From an uncultured Collinsella sp. (GTDB taxonomy: Bacteria > Actinomycetota > Coriobacteriia > Coriobacteriales > Coriobacteriaceae): DNA of 35,356 nucleotides. Below, one piece after another: positions 1 to 6,783 of the stretch. The notes beneath the pieces were generated by a model that saw only the letters and a program-made list of their open reading frames with translations, searched no databases and was not told where the DNA came from. Location of the stretch: contig CALLNU010000017.1 of assembly GCA_938005465.1 (NCBI GenBank), positions 1 to 35,356 of the forward strand, given 5' to 3'. A program made the translations under genes and the position numbers. The first letter of the stretch is position 1. Each line of letters opens with the position of its first letter.

Positions 1-203
1 GCCGGGCCGACTCGCTTCGGATGGGGCTCTACACCAACTTTCTCGACACTACCGATTTAAGTGAGTTGCTCGAGTATCTGAGGGCGCTCATCACGGATGA
101 TCGTAAGATAATCCACGGTAATAGCGAGCTGAAACGGCTTATTAGAATGTATGATTTCCTTAAATACAAGAAGGCCTTCGACATATCGGCTACTAGTGAG
201 TAA
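1..203 (+). CDS. C-terminal end of an unrecognised protein (partial)
   Basis: An open frame enters the window from its left edge (frame of base 3) and stops at 201-203. At least 66 residues are visible. The first in-window ATG is at 21, but the frame is open before it, so the gene probably starts outside the window. The visible tail is mostly charged and predicted helical, with a Leu/Glu-rich stretch followed by a Lys/Arg-rich stretch. No motif is recognisable, and there is no membrane segment or cysteine cluster. The base composition is more AT-rich than the genes after 1869, matching the accessory look of the left end. It could also be a spurious frame; the function is unknown. Confidence 0.35.
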   Translation, partial: RADSLRMGLYTNFLDTTDLSELLEYLRALITDDRKIIHGNSELKRLIRMYDFLKYKKAFDISATSE

Positions 204-379
204 TCCCACCTAGCGTCTATGAAGAAGGCCATCTTTGTAAACTTTGGCATCTGAGCGTATAGTGCGAACACCACGTGCAAATGCTTACTTAATATAACGC
301 TTTCTGCTTGAAATCACAATGGCGTCTGTTTCGACCTGCAATCAAGGGAAGATGGTGTAGAGTATCTTCCTGCAATACA

Positions 380-437
380 AAAGCTCTTTGGGAGCTTTAA
401 GGGTGACGCTTTCAAACTGAGAGTGTTGCCCTTTTTT
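380..437 (+). terminator. Tandem hairpins ending in a T-tract
   Basis: A first hairpin (AAAGCTC 380-386, GAGCTTT 392-398) abuts a second. In the second, 399-410 pairs over 12 positions with 422-433 in RNA, including three G-U wobbles, and runs into six T at 432-437. This is a good rho-independent terminator for a transcript coming from the left. The gene it serves may be the one ending at 203 or an unseen small RNA. Confidence 0.6.
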
Positions 438-591
438 CATGTATGCAATGTGTGACGTACTAGCCAAGCACCATCCCGGCAATGGAATGATCGAGCATGG
501 GCGGCTTCTACTGGTTGACGTGATTGTGGTCAAACAAGTGATATCGATTTGAATTAAATCAATTGCGCTGGAAGCCTTCGGGCGACACCTG

Positions 592-621
592 AAGAGGGCT
601 GATGCGTCGGCCCTCTTTTTT
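592..621 (+). terminator. Rho-independent terminator
   Basis: AAGAGGGC (592-599) pairs with GCCCTCTT (610-617), with a further GA/TC pair inside the loop, and runs into a T-tract (616-621). It lies well downstream of the 380-437 terminator, so something between 438 and 591 may be separately transcribed. Confidence 0.7.
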
Positions 622-720
622 GTTTGGATGCAAGATTCGGCCTGGCAAAACAAGGATCTCATTTGGGTAGAAACAAATATCCGGTGGTTTTCGCTTCGGG
701 ACGCGCGGTTTAAGCGTGCT

Positions 721-850
721 TTTCGGAAGTGCGGGGAAAAATCGGAAACCTCTGAGCATAAACCGAATTTCGGCAACAAAACCGCAGGTCGCGGAAGGCT
801 AAAACAGGGGTCTGGTCTGTCGATCTCGGTTTTTCACCGCACTTCCGAAA
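721..850. repeat. MITE-like repeat unit 1 with 23-bp terminal inverted repeats
   Basis: The left end (721-743, TTTCGGAAGTGCGG then GAAAAATC) is inverted at 828-850 with two mismatches in 23. The interior carries ACCGCAGGT at 781-789, about 60 bp from the left end, and GGTCTG near the right end. The next unit (858-982) has the same layout, so the two are probably diverged copies of one element. No transposase is encoded. Confidence 0.55.
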
Positions 851-857
851 CGCCCGA

Positions 858-982
858 CGGAAGTATGCGGTAAATTTTGGAACCGTCGAGCACACTTCCC
901 ATTTCATGAAAAGTAACCGCAGGTAGAAGCGTTGCCGCTATTCAGTGTGGTCTGCATTTCAACAATTTGCCGCATACTTCCG
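858..982. repeat. MITE-like repeat unit 2 with 23-bp terminal inverted repeats
   Basis: The left end (858-880, CGGAAGTATGCGG then TAAATTTTGG) is inverted at 960-982 with a few mismatches. ACCGCAGGT sits at 916-924, about 58 bp from the left end as in unit 1, and GGTCTG near the right end also matches. The ends share the pattern CGGAAGT..GCGG with unit 1. The two units are separated by only 7 bp. Confidence 0.55.
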
Positions 983-1062
983 GAATTTTCACAAGCTCGA
1001 CTGGGTTGCTTGTCGTTTGGTGCTGATGAATCTTGCCTGGACCTTGTTATTTGTATTTAAAT

Positions 1063-1094
1063 ATTTACACTTAACTTATAAGTTAAGTGTAAAT
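1063..1094. promoter_or_regulatory. Perfect 32-bp palindrome, probable operator
   Basis: ATTTACACTTAACTTA at 1063-1078 is followed immediately by its exact reverse complement at 1079-1094, with no spacer. It is AT-rich and ends 6 bp before a strong ribosome-binding site (GGGAGG, 1101-1106). Such a site just upstream of a toxin remnant and an XRE-type antitoxin gene fits an autoregulatory operator of a toxin-antitoxin locus; that role is inferred. Transcribed, it would form a 16-bp hairpin with little or no loop. Confidence 0.6.
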
Positions 1095-1112
1095 AGAAAT
1101 GGGAGGTGGCCC

Positions 1113-1313
1113 TTGGTAGAAGGATATGAACTTGTCGAATACAGAGACCCCAAGGGCCGACTATTTTAGGTACTGACGACTTCTCCTGACAACTCTCAAT
1201 TCCAGAAAATGTTGTCAGACCCTAAGCGGAAATTAACCGCTCGAACAATGATCGGCCAGAATAGCGCGTCAGCTTCTGGAGCCTGGGCGTTGACTTTTAT
1301 GCCTGGCTTCTGA
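1113..1313 (+). pseudogene. Decayed HigB/Gp49-like toxin remnant
   Basis: After the ribosome-binding site at 1101-1106, a TTG at 1113 opens an 18-codon frame ending in TAG at 1167-1169. It reads VEGYELVEYRDPKGR, which resembles the start of HigB/Gp49-family toxins (beta strand, then a D-x-K/R-G-R turn). The same frame stays open for about 47 codons beyond the TAG, to TGA at 1311-1313, but that part does not resemble the family. The position directly upstream of an XRE antitoxin-like gene supports a toxin remnant. The family call rests on very little sequence. Confidence 0.3.
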
Positions 1314-1326
1314 AACGGAGAATACA

Positions 1327-1713
1327 ATGAATAAAGTAGATCTATCTGATTTTTATGCCGAAACAGAAAGTAGCGAAACGCGCGCTTATGAACATGCACT
1401 AGATATTGAGTTTATTGTTCATCGCGAAATGAAACGTTTGGGATTGAGCAAAAGTGAGCTGGCAAATCGTATGGGCATAAGCCTTCAGTCGCTTTCTAAG
1501 CTCTTGAATTCTCAACCTAATATGACTCTAAAGACGATTGCAAAGTTCGAACTTGCTCTGGGCATTAAGATCGTTCCGCAGGTTATCGTCAGCTATTCCA
1601 AAGAACTGCCGTTTCTTTCATCCAATGATTCCGTGCGAGAGCAATGTGCATTGCCTGCCATTCTCCCTGCAGAGCTGTCAGCAGATTGCGATGTGCCCTT
1701 TCAGAGCGAATAG
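1327..1713 (+). CDS. XRE-family HTH protein, probable antitoxin-type regulator
   Basis: This 128-residue protein carries a helix-turn-helix of the XRE/Cro type at about residues 35-75: a helix ending in SKSELANRMGIS, then the recognition helix SLQSLSKLLNS, then the usual TLKTIAKFELALG helix. The length and fold match HigA-like antitoxins, which bind DNA as dimers and repress their own operon. ATG 1327 is preceded by GGAG (1317-1320) at good spacing. The tail after about residue 85 is not conserved-looking and may be partner-specific or decayed. Its usual partner would be the toxin gene just upstream, of which only a remnant is visible, so this may be an orphan antitoxin. The palindrome at 1063-1094 is the likely target (inferred). 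Codon use is more AT-rich than downstream genes, suggesting acquisition by transfer. Confidence 0.75.
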   Translation: MNKVDLSDFYAETESSETRAYEHALDIEFIVHREMKRLGLSKSELANRMGISLQSLSKLLNSQPNMTLKTIAKFELALGIKIVPQVIVSYSKELPFLSSNDSVREQCALPAILPAELSADCDVPFQSE

Positions 1714-1781
1714 CAGCCTCTCAATGAGCCTGAGCCGGACGAGTTGCCATCCCCACATCCTCTAGAAAAGTTCTTAAAACA

Positions 1782-1861
1782 GCCTTAAAGGCGCCTTGGC
1801 TCGCGTTGACAGCGTACAATACGCATGTTTGACTATGACAAATGTGGATTTTAGGGGAGGG
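1782..1861 (+). promoter_or_regulatory. Putative pel operon promoter with overlapping palindromes and RBS
   Basis: A consensus -35 box TTGACA lies at 1806-1811. The best -10 at 17-bp spacing (1829-1834, TTGACT) is weak, which would fit activator-dependent transcription. Upstream are GCCTTAAAGGC (1782-1792) and the overlapping palindrome AAGGCGCCTT (1788-1797). Between the boxes is GCGTA-CAA-TACGC (1812-1824), a possible operator. A purine-rich ribosome-binding site (AGGGGAGG, 1853-1860) precedes ATG 1869. No other promoter is obvious up to 12961. Confidence 0.4.
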
Positions 1862-1868
1862 GTGCGCC

Positions 1869-2021
1869 ATGGAGGTGCTGGTTGTTGGCAACACCGCATA
1901 TGTTGACGATGACTTTTGTGCCAAGGCGTTCCCCGGGGACCATGTCCAGGTTGTCGCCGCGTAGGACACGCGTCGCGACGAGTCGTCGCCCCATGCCTCG
2001 TGGAAAGAGCTTCTGCAGCAC
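1869..2021 (+). pseudogene. Original 5' end of the PelD-like gene, cut by an in-frame TAG
   Basis: ATG 1869 sits behind a strong ribosome-binding site and opens the same frame as the large PelD-like frame at 2022. It reads MEVLVVGNTAYVDDDF, a typical first strand-helix of a Rossmann (SDR/epimerase-like) domain, but codon 32 (1962-1964) is TAG. After the TAG, protein-like sequence continues in frame (SWKELLQHLDQAYEFDCVVY) into the downstream frame with no break. The simplest reading is one gene from 1869 to 4004 carrying a single nonsense substitution, or a sequencing error. Without readthrough, translation would have to restart at a TTG (2022) that lacks a good ribosome-binding site. Confidence 0.7.
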
Positions 2022-4004
2022 TTGGATCAGGCCTACGAGTTCGACTGCGTGGTCTACCTGTCTAATTACCTTACCCCGCATACCGATACCGTGGGCGATA
2101 TCGAGCTACTACGTTCGGTCTTTCGCGCGTGCATGGGTCGCCGGATCCAGCTGTTGTATATAGCAGGTCCCGCAGGTGCCGAGGGTGCCGCCGATGCCGC
2201 GGGGCGAACGGGCAAGGGCATTATCGCGCGCGCAGCCAACGACCTTTGCCGCTACTACGCTGCTCGCGAGGGCGTTCAAACCAAGATCCTGCGCGTGCCG
2301 TTCCTGTATACCGCGTCTGCCGCGCTGGAGGACCCGTTTTTGGCGCCGCTGTTCGACGCGTGCTTAACCGGATCGGTTGCTCTACATGGCGCGGAGGATG
2401 CGGCGTTTCCCTTGCTGTGTGCCGAGGAGCTTGCGGTGCTGGTGCGCCGCATCTTCGATAGCTGGGATGGTAACTTTGAGACGCTCGACGTTGCCGATAC
2501 CTTCCATCACACGGCGGGTGAGGTGGGCGAAGCCCTCAAGGCGCTGTTCTCTGGGCTCTCAGTTGCCTATGGCGATTCTGCCGGCTACGTCCTGCCTGTC
2601 AGCGACGTCGTTCGCGTTCGCTATGGCTGGTTTCAGCGCTACGACCTGCTGCGCGACCTTTCGACCATTCAGGCTCGCTGGGATACTGGCTGCGCAAAGA
2701 AGGTCAACCCCTTGCGTGCCGCCATCGACCGCATCCAGATGCGCACGCTGCCTATTAAATGCCTAGAGACGGGCGTTGCCTGGGTTCTTTTCGAGGTATT
2801 GGAGCATTTGTTCTCCCAATCGGCCCTGCTCAATGTGCTCGACTATCGTTTGCTCTACGTCGTGCTTATCGGCACGCTGTATGGCCTGGACTTTGGTCTG
2901 GTTGCGGCACTGTTGGCATCGGTGGGCTTGGCTGTGAGCTACTTTACCCAGTACGGCTATACCTTTCAGGGCTTGTTCTATGAGCCTTCCAACTGGCTGC
3001 CGTTTATTGCGTACTTTGTGGTGGGTGCCGTGTGCGGCTATGTACAGCTGCGCAACAGCGAGGCAATTAAGGCGGAGCGTGACGAGAACGAGCTTGTGCG
3101 AAACCGCAATACGTTCCTAACGCGGCTCTATCACGACGCAATCGAGGACAAGCGTGCCTATAAGCGACAGATTGTGGGGCGTCACGACAGCTTTGGCAAG
3201 ATATTTGCCGTGACACAGGAGCTCGACGTACTCAACCCGCGTGATATATACCGCAAGTGCTGCGAGTTGCTGGGCGAGATTCTCGAGAACGATTCGGTGA
3301 CGATCTACCATGTTTCGGGCGGGGCATTTGCGCGCCTGGTAGCGGCGAGCCCGGCGATTTCCAGCAATGTGCCGCGCTCGCTCTCGCTCGATGACCTTGC
3401 GCCCGTGCTCCAAGGTGCGATCTCGGGTTTGTGGGTGAACCGTGCGCTGACGTCGGGGCTTCCGATGTTTGGCTATGCCATCGAGCGCGATGGAGCCCCC
3501 GCCGTGTTGATCTTTGTGCGTCACGTGGCCGAAAGCCAAATGACCCTGTACTACCAAAACCTGTTCCGCATCCTGTGCGGCCTGGTGGAAAGCGCGCTGG
3601 GACGCGCCTTCGATTACGAGGCCGTGGCGCAGGATAAGCGCTGCGTTGCCGGCACGTGCGTTCTCAGCCACGATGCCTTTGGCCAGGAACTCGCCGCCGA
3701 GCAGGCGCTTGCGGACAACAAGATGGGGAGCTTTTTGCTCTTGCGCGTGGTGCCGGGCATGGAGCCTGTTGGCGAGCTGGTCGGCGCCATTGGGTCGGCG
3801 ATTCGCGAGAGTGACGCTGCGGGCCTGGTCGATGGCGACACGCTTTACCTGCTCATGCGACAGGCAACCGAAGCTGACCTGCCCGTTATTTGTGCGCGTA
3901 TGGCCGCCAAGCACATTACGGTGGAACTCGTCGACAGCGAGGATGTAGTGGCCCTGCTGCAGCGCATCGCGCCCGCTGGCAACGGTGAGGGGGAGGCCGC
4001 TTGA
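2022..4004 (+). CDS. pelD: PelD-like membrane receptor: SDR-like domain, 4 TM, GAF, degenerate GGDEF
   Basis: PelD is the inner-membrane c-di-GMP receptor that switches on the Pel polysaccharide synthase. This frame has 660 residues from TTG 2022; the true start is probably ATG 1869, upstream of an in-frame TAG. Residues 1 to about 240 are SDR/epimerase-like (for example RAANDLCRYY then ILRVPFLY), but the YxxxK catalytic pair seems lost: the aligned positions are K65 and A69. About four membrane segments follow (roughly residues 250-345), then a helix, a GAF-like domain (about 390-530) and a C-terminal degenerate GGDEF domain. There the signature is replaced by DGDTL (604-608), while RESD (595-598), five residues before it, matches the RxxD inhibitory-site motif used by PelD to bind c-di-GMP. 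The gene overlaps the next by TTGA. The PelD call rests on domain order plus unmistakable PelF and PelG neighbours. Confidence 0.8.
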   Translation: MDQAYEFDCVVYLSNYLTPHTDTVGDIELLRSVFRACMGRRIQLLYIAGPAGAEGAADAAGRTGKGIIARAANDLCRYYAAREGVQTKILRVPFLYTASAALEDPFLAPLFDACLTGSVALHGAEDAAFPLLCAEELAVLVRRIFDSWDGNFETLDVADTFHHTAGEVGEALKALFSGLSVAYGDSAGYVLPVSDVVRVRYGWFQRYDLLRDLSTIQARWDTGCAKKVNPLRAAIDRIQMRTLPIKCLETGVAWVLFEVLEHLFSQSALLNVLDYRLLYVVLIGTLYGLDFGLVAALLASVGLAVSYFTQYGYTFQGLFYEPSNWLPFIAYFVVGAVCGYVQLRNSEAIKAERDENELVRNRNTFLTRLYHDAIEDKRAYKRQIVGRHDSFGKIFAVTQELDVLNPRDIYRKCCELLGEILENDSVTIYHVSGGAFARLVAASPAISSNVPRSLSLDDLAPVLQGAISGLWVNRALTSGLPMFGYAIERDGAPAVLIFVRHVAESQMTLYYQNLFRILCGLVESALGRAFDYEAVAQDKRCVAGTCVLSHDAFGQELAAEQALADNKMGSFLLLRVVPGMEPVGELVGAIGSAIRESDAAGLVDGDTLYLLMRQATEADLPVICARMAAKHITVELVDSEDVVALLQRIAPAGNGEGEAA

Positions 4005-4906
4005 TCTCGCTTGTCGTTGCTGCCGTACTGCTATTAATTCATGCGCTGGTGTGTCTGGTGCTGTGGACGCTTATGAAACTGGGTCTGCTGCCGGTTCGTG
4101 GACACATGCTTGCCGTGATGGTGCTCGTACCGCTGTGGGGTCCGTTGCTCGTGGCGCTGCTCTCGGTGCGTAGCGCGGTGTTCGGTAACGACCTTAAGGA
4201 CGCCACGCTGGAGACGCTGCGCATTAACGATGACATGCATCGCAGCATGCTGGTGCAGGGGCGCGAGGGCGATGATGGCGTGGTGCCGCTCGAGGAAGCA
4301 CTGATCGTCAACGACCCGGGCGACCGCCGCCGTCTGATGCTCTCCATGCTTACCGAGGATCCGGATGCGTACCTGGCACAGTTGCAGGTTGCAAAACTCA
4401 ACGACGATGTTGAGGTCGCGCACTATGCCGCGACGGCGGTGGCGCAGATTTCCAAGGAGTCCGACCTTAAGCTGCAGCAGTTGGAGCGCGCGTTTAAGAC
4501 CGATTCCAGCTCGCATAACTTGGATGCGTATTGCGACTTTTTGGGCGCCTATCTGGACTCGGGTTTGGCAGAGGGCCGCGTGGCACAGATTCAGCGTCAG
4601 CAGTATGCACGCTTGCTCGCGCGTCGTTGCGAACGCGAGGACGGGCCTGCGCTGCGCATTCGCTATGCCACGGCGCTGGCCGATGCCGGCGAGATTGATA
4701 AGGCAGAGGACGTCGCTAGCCAGTTGGTGATCGATGCGACAGACGAGCAGGACGCGTGGATGCTCTGCCTGCGTTTGGCTGTGATTCGTCGCGATGGGCA
4801 GGCGGTACGGCGCGTAATCGATGCGATCGACAAGCAGCATGTGTATCTGAATGCCGAAAATCGCGAGAGGCTGGCATTTTGGCGTGAAGGAGAGGAGGCC
4901 CGATGA
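4001..4906 (+). CDS. pelE: PelE-like membrane/helical-repeat protein
   Basis: PelE is a membrane protein with TPR-like repeats that forms part of the Pel synthase complex with PelD, PelF and PelG. This 301-residue protein has two hydrophobic segments (about residues 2-24 and 34-56), then a soluble all-helical region. Within it, DPGDRRRLMLSMLTEDPDAY and the DVEVAHYAATAV stretch are PelE-like. The helical pairs after residue 150 resemble TPRs. The start is TTG 4001 (TTGATC), overlapping the TGA of the PelD-like gene, with a ribosome-binding site GGGGGAGG just before it. Translational coupling and location between PelD- and PelA-like genes support the name. Sequence similarity alone would be weak, since PelE diverges quickly. 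Confidence 0.75.
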   Translation: MISLVVAAVLLLIHALVCLVLWTLMKLGLLPVRGHMLAVMVLVPLWGPLLVALLSVRSAVFGNDLKDATLETLRINDDMHRSMLVQGREGDDGVVPLEEALIVNDPGDRRRLMLSMLTEDPDAYLAQLQVAKLNDDVEVAHYAATAVAQISKESDLKLQQLERAFKTDSSSHNLDAYCDFLGAYLDSGLAEGRVAQIQRQQYARLLARRCEREDGPALRIRYATALADAGEIDKAEDVASQLVIDATDEQDAWMLCLRLAVIRRDGQAVRRVIDAIDKQHVYLNAENRERLAFWREGEEAR

Positions 4907-6783
4907 GCGTGGTGCAACATATCCGCGAGCGTGCGGGCCATTTTCGCTGGATGGGGCTGCTCGTGGTATGGGCTGTCTTTATCGCCATGGCCGCCGTGCT
5001 GTTGATCGAGCGTGCCGGCGTGCAGTACGGCGCCGGGCAGCATAAGCTGGGCATGCTCGCTGCCAACGACGCGGTGCCGGCAAGCTCGGCGATGTTTGGC
5101 GAAAAGCCCACGTGCTTGGTTATTACCGACTCGGGCCAAGATGGCGTCGAGGACGTCAAAGAGCAGTTTGACCAGATTCTGCTTGACATGAAGATCTCCC
5201 ATCGCGATGTGGATATTGCCACCGATGGAGTTGATGCGATTCCTTCCCTCACATCCTTCGACCGCGTGATTTTACTGATGCCTTCGATCGATGGGCTCGG
5301 TACGCACTTGAGCGACATTATGAGCTGGGTGAGCGCCGGCGGTTCGCTGATGCTCGCCATGACACCGGACAATTCGAGCTATCTGCAGGCGATCGGTCCC
5401 AAACTGGGCATCGATTCTGCCGGCTATGAATATGCGACGGCGGAGAGCATCGTGCCGAGCGAGGACTTTATGATCGGCGGTGGCCAGCGTTATGAGTTAT
5501 CGGATCCCTTCGATTCGTCGCTCTCGGTTTCGCTGCGTGAGACGGCCCACGTGTGGGCTAAAACCGGCGACACGGGTACTCCGCTTATTTGGTCGAGCGA
5601 TTGCGGCAACGGCCGTACCGTGGTGTGCAATATCGGTATCTACGACAAGGTCATGCGCGGGTTTTATGCCGCGGCGATCAGCCTGCTGGGCGATGCCACG
5701 GCCTACCCGGTCATCAACAGTGCCGTCTTCTATCTGGATGACTTTCCCAGCCCCGTTCCCTCGGGCGACGGCACGTACATTAAACGCGACTACGGCCTTT
5801 CTATCGCCGATTTTTATGCCAAGGTCTGGTGGCCCGACCTGCAAAAACTCGCGCAGCAATACGGTATTCGCTATACCGGCGTGATGATCGAAAACTACGA
5901 GGACGTGGTCAACCAAACCGAGCCCATGCGCCAGGCCGATACCACGCAGTTCCGCTACTTTGGCGGCATGCTGCTGCAGATGGGCGGAGAGCTGGGCTTC
6001 CACGGCTACAACCATCAGCCGCTGGCGCTCTGGGATACCGACTATGGCACGCTGTACGACTATAAGACGTGGAAGAATAAGGAGACGCTCGTTGCATCGC
6101 TCAACGAGCTCATCGCCTTCCAAGACGACGTCCTGCCCAATGCGCACGGCTCGGTCTATGTGCCGCCCTCGAATATCCTTTCGGCTCGCGCGCGCAAGAT
6201 TATTGGCGAGGATGTGCCGCGCATTAAGACCATTGCCAGTACGTACTTTGAGGACGGAACCGACCTGCCCTACGTGCAGGAATTTGGCGTGGCGAGCGAC
6301 GGCATCGTGGAGCAGCCGCGCATCGTTTCGGGCGGCATGGTCGATGACGCTTATATGCGTCTGGCCGCGGTGTCCGAGCTCAACATGCACTACGTGAGTA
6401 CTCACTTTATGCATCCCGATGACCTGCTGGATCCCGATCGCGGCGCCAAGGAGGGCTGGGAAGTCTACAAGGGCGGCCTGACTGACTACCTGGACTGGCT
6501 TACCAAGTCCGCTCCCGACCTGCGACACCAGACGGGTTCGGAATGCTCGGGTGCCATTCAGCGTTTTTCGTCCGTGAAGGTGAGCGTGGATACGAGCGAT
6601 GATGCCTGGACGCTCAACCTGGGCAACTTCCACGACGAGGCTTGGCTTATGTTCCGCGCCAATAACGGCGAGCCGGGTACGGTGTCCGGTGACGAGATTA
6701 AACACCTGACGGGCGACCTGTACCTAGTCAAAGCGACGGACAAGACCGTGACGATTGGGCGCAAGGAGGGCGGCGACCGATGA
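4903..6783 (+). CDS. pelA: PelA-type polysaccharide deacetylase (DUF2194), membrane-anchored
   Basis: This protein probably removes acetyl groups from the extracytoplasmic Pel polymer (GalNAc-rich in Pseudomonas), giving it positive charge. The 626-residue protein starts with one membrane anchor (about residues 14-37). A Rossmann/GATase-like part follows (about 60-270), then a carbohydrate-esterase-4-like deacetylase region. It shows YLDDFP (277-282; metal Asp 279 or 280) and H367-GYN-H371, the two metal histidines, plus YVPPSN. A C-terminal beta-rich part follows. The glycoside-hydrolase domain of Pseudomonas PelA is absent, so this corresponds to the deacetylase-only form of Gram-positive loci. 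ATG 4903 overlaps the previous stop (ATGA) after GGAGAGGAGG. No separate hydrolase gene is present in the window. Confidence 0.85.
   Translation: MSVVQHIRERAGHFRWMGLLVVWAVFIAMAAVLLIERAGVQYGAGQHKLGMLAANDAVPASSAMFGEKPTCLVITDSGQDGVEDVKEQFDQILLDMKISHRDVDIATDGVDAIPSLTSFDRVILLMPSIDGLGTHLSDIMSWVSAGGSLMLAMTPDNSSYLQAIGPKLGIDSAGYEYATAESIVPSEDFMIGGGQRYELSDPFDSSLSVSLRETAHVWAKTGDTGTPLIWSSDCGNGRTVVCNIGIYDKVMRGFYAAAISLLGDATAYPVINSAVFYLDDFPSPVPSGDGTYIKRDYGLSIADFYAKVWWPDLQKLAQQYGIRYTGVMIENYEDVVNQTEPMRQADTTQFRYFGGMLLQMGGELGFHGYNHQPLALWDTDYGTLYDYKTWKNKETLVASLNELIAFQDDVLPNAHGSVYVPPSNILSARARKIIGEDVPRIKTIASTYFEDGTDLPYVQEFGVASDGIVEQPRIVSGGMVDDAYMRLAAVSELNMHYVSTHFMHPDDLLDPDRGAKEGWEVYKGGLTDYLDWLTKSAPDLRHQTGSECSGAIQRFSSVKVSVDTSDDAWTLNLGNFHDEAWLMFRANNGEPGTVSGDEIKHLTGDLYLVKATDKTVTIGRKEGGDR

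Larger units (their letters stand above)
204..1326. other. Gene-poor accessory region with terminators and repeats
   Basis: No convincing intact protein gene lies here. The open frames present (for example 628-873 on + and 710-907 on -) are low-complexity translations of inverted repeats: both read through the same repeat arm and show the same short peptide on opposite strands. The stretch holds two intrinsic terminators (380-437 and 592-621), two tandem repeat units (721-850 and 858-982), a 32-bp perfect palindrome (1063-1094) and a short toxin-like remnant (1113-1313). Nothing recognisable is seen in 204-379, 438-514 or 983-1062. Confidence 0.6.

Noticed and set aside
628..873. Small protein gene in the left region
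   Set aside because: It translates the inverted repeat; the minus strand gives the same short peptide, and there is no ribosome-binding site.
721..982. CRISPR-like array
   Set aside because: The repeats are inverted pairs in two units, not regularly spaced direct repeats with unique spacers.
2129..2766. Alternative-frame open frames inside the PelD-like gene
   Set aside because: Arg/Cys-rich shadow frames within a clearly coding region; no frameshift is needed to explain the main frame.
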